DNA of 5,750 bases from NCBI GenBank assembly GCA_934589145.1, contig CAKTNW010000073.1:1-5750 (forward strand), given 5' to 3'. Source of the DNA: an uncultured Oscillospiraceae bacterium (GTDB taxonomy: Bacteria > Bacillota > Clostridia > Oscillospirales > Oscillospiraceae). The notes under the pieces are model-generated. The model searched no databases. It saw nothing but the letters and a program-made list of their open reading frames with translations, and was not told where the DNA came from. The translations under genes and the position numbers were made by a program. This document shows positions 5,634-5,750 of the stretch, in pieces. Numbering within the stretch: the first letter of the stretch is position 1; the number at the start of each line of letters is the position of its first letter.

Positions 5634-5635
5634 TT
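5613..5635. repeat. Short perfect inverted repeat at a gene-truncation junction
   Basis: AAACCCTT (5613-5620) and AAGGGTTT (5628-5635) are complementary around the seven-base centre GCGCTGT. The repeat overlaps the stop codon of the deacetylase fragment (5634-5636). It could be a recombinase core or attachment site of a past integration, or simply a weak hairpin terminator. The location beside a truncated gene favours a recombination scar, but no integrase or second copy of the site is in the window. Confidence 0.4.
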
Positions 5636-5750
5636 AAGCTATATGGTATCGCTCCACATCCCACTGGATGGGTTCCATGCCGATGGAGCGGATGGCGGAA
5701 ATGACATGGTCGTCGTACTCGCCGAACGGGCAGCGGATGAGCGTCGGGCG
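5634..5750 (-). pseudogene. Polysaccharide deacetylase (NodB domain), truncated 3' fragment
   Basis: Minus-strand codons from the window edge read RPTLIRCPFGEYDDHVISAI and then RSIGMEPIQWDVE. This is the late NodB-homology motif of polysaccharide deacetylases, usually written RPPFGEYN...LGxxxxQWDVDSxDW. Family members remove acetyl groups from cell-wall or sporulation peptidoglycan and related glycans. After WDVE (about 5652) the frame abruptly becomes RYHIA and stops at 5636-5634, whereas intact homologues continue SxDW and several dozen more residues with a catalytic-site histidine. The break coincides with the inverted repeat at 5613-5635. I infer loss of the C-terminus by insertion or deletion. 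The 5' part lies beyond the window, so a complete but unusually short variant cannot be fully excluded. Confidence 0.65.

Overview
The window looks like chromosomal DNA of a GC-rich, gut-type Clostridia member (Oscillospirales-like). This is inferred from strong AAGGAGG-type ribosome binding sites, perfect-stem terminators, a conjugative-element NlpC/P60 peptidase, an HU gene and a truncated polysaccharide deacetylase. No species can be named from the sequence alone.

Layout. On the minus strand at the left are the first 40 codons of an HU-type DNA-binding protein (1-122), with its RBS and a perfect TATAAT. Upstream of it is an NlpC/P60 cysteine peptidase (185-928) that resembles only the C-terminal part of the large peptidases of Clostridia integrative elements. 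Its reading frame stays open and family-like for some 40 bases upstream of the only ATG, so it is probably a 5'-truncated remnant. The plus-strand centre holds a SorC/LsrR-type regulator (1165-2091) with its own terminator. A compact, closely spaced operon follows: dhaL (2295-2933), dhaK (2952-3950), an lsrF-like class I aldolase/thiolase (3954-4838) and a small VOC-fold protein (4865-5188). It is closed by a terminator at 5228-5263. The right end (5265-5633) has no convincing gene. It carries an inverted repeat abutting a minus-strand polysaccharide-deacetylase fragment (5634-5750) whose reading frame departs from the family in mid-domain.

How the genes may work together. LsrR-type regulator, kinase, LsrF and a small fourth enzyme match the logic of the AI-2-degrading lsr system (LsrR, LsrK, LsrG, LsrF). 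Here the FGGY-type kinase LsrK would be replaced by a two-subunit DhaK/DhaL kinase, and LsrG by a VOC protein with a plausible His-Glu-His-Glu metal site. DhaK keeps its covalent-substrate histidine. The kinase differs from textbook dihydroxyacetone kinase at a pocket-side lysine and in the DhaL phosphate loop, so its substrate may not be dihydroxyacetone. No DhaM is present, so ATP is the likely phosphoryl donor. No transporter is in the window.

Regulation. A shared 11-base motif, ACAWWTGTAAC, occurs at the regulator promoter (1130-1140) and twice at the dhaL promoter (2219-2229 and 2251-2261). It sits where a repressor would block transcription and is the best candidate for the SorC-family operator. 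The cassette therefore appears self-contained: a ligand-sensing regulator controlling itself and a four-gene catabolic operon, set between mobile-element and truncated-gene debris.
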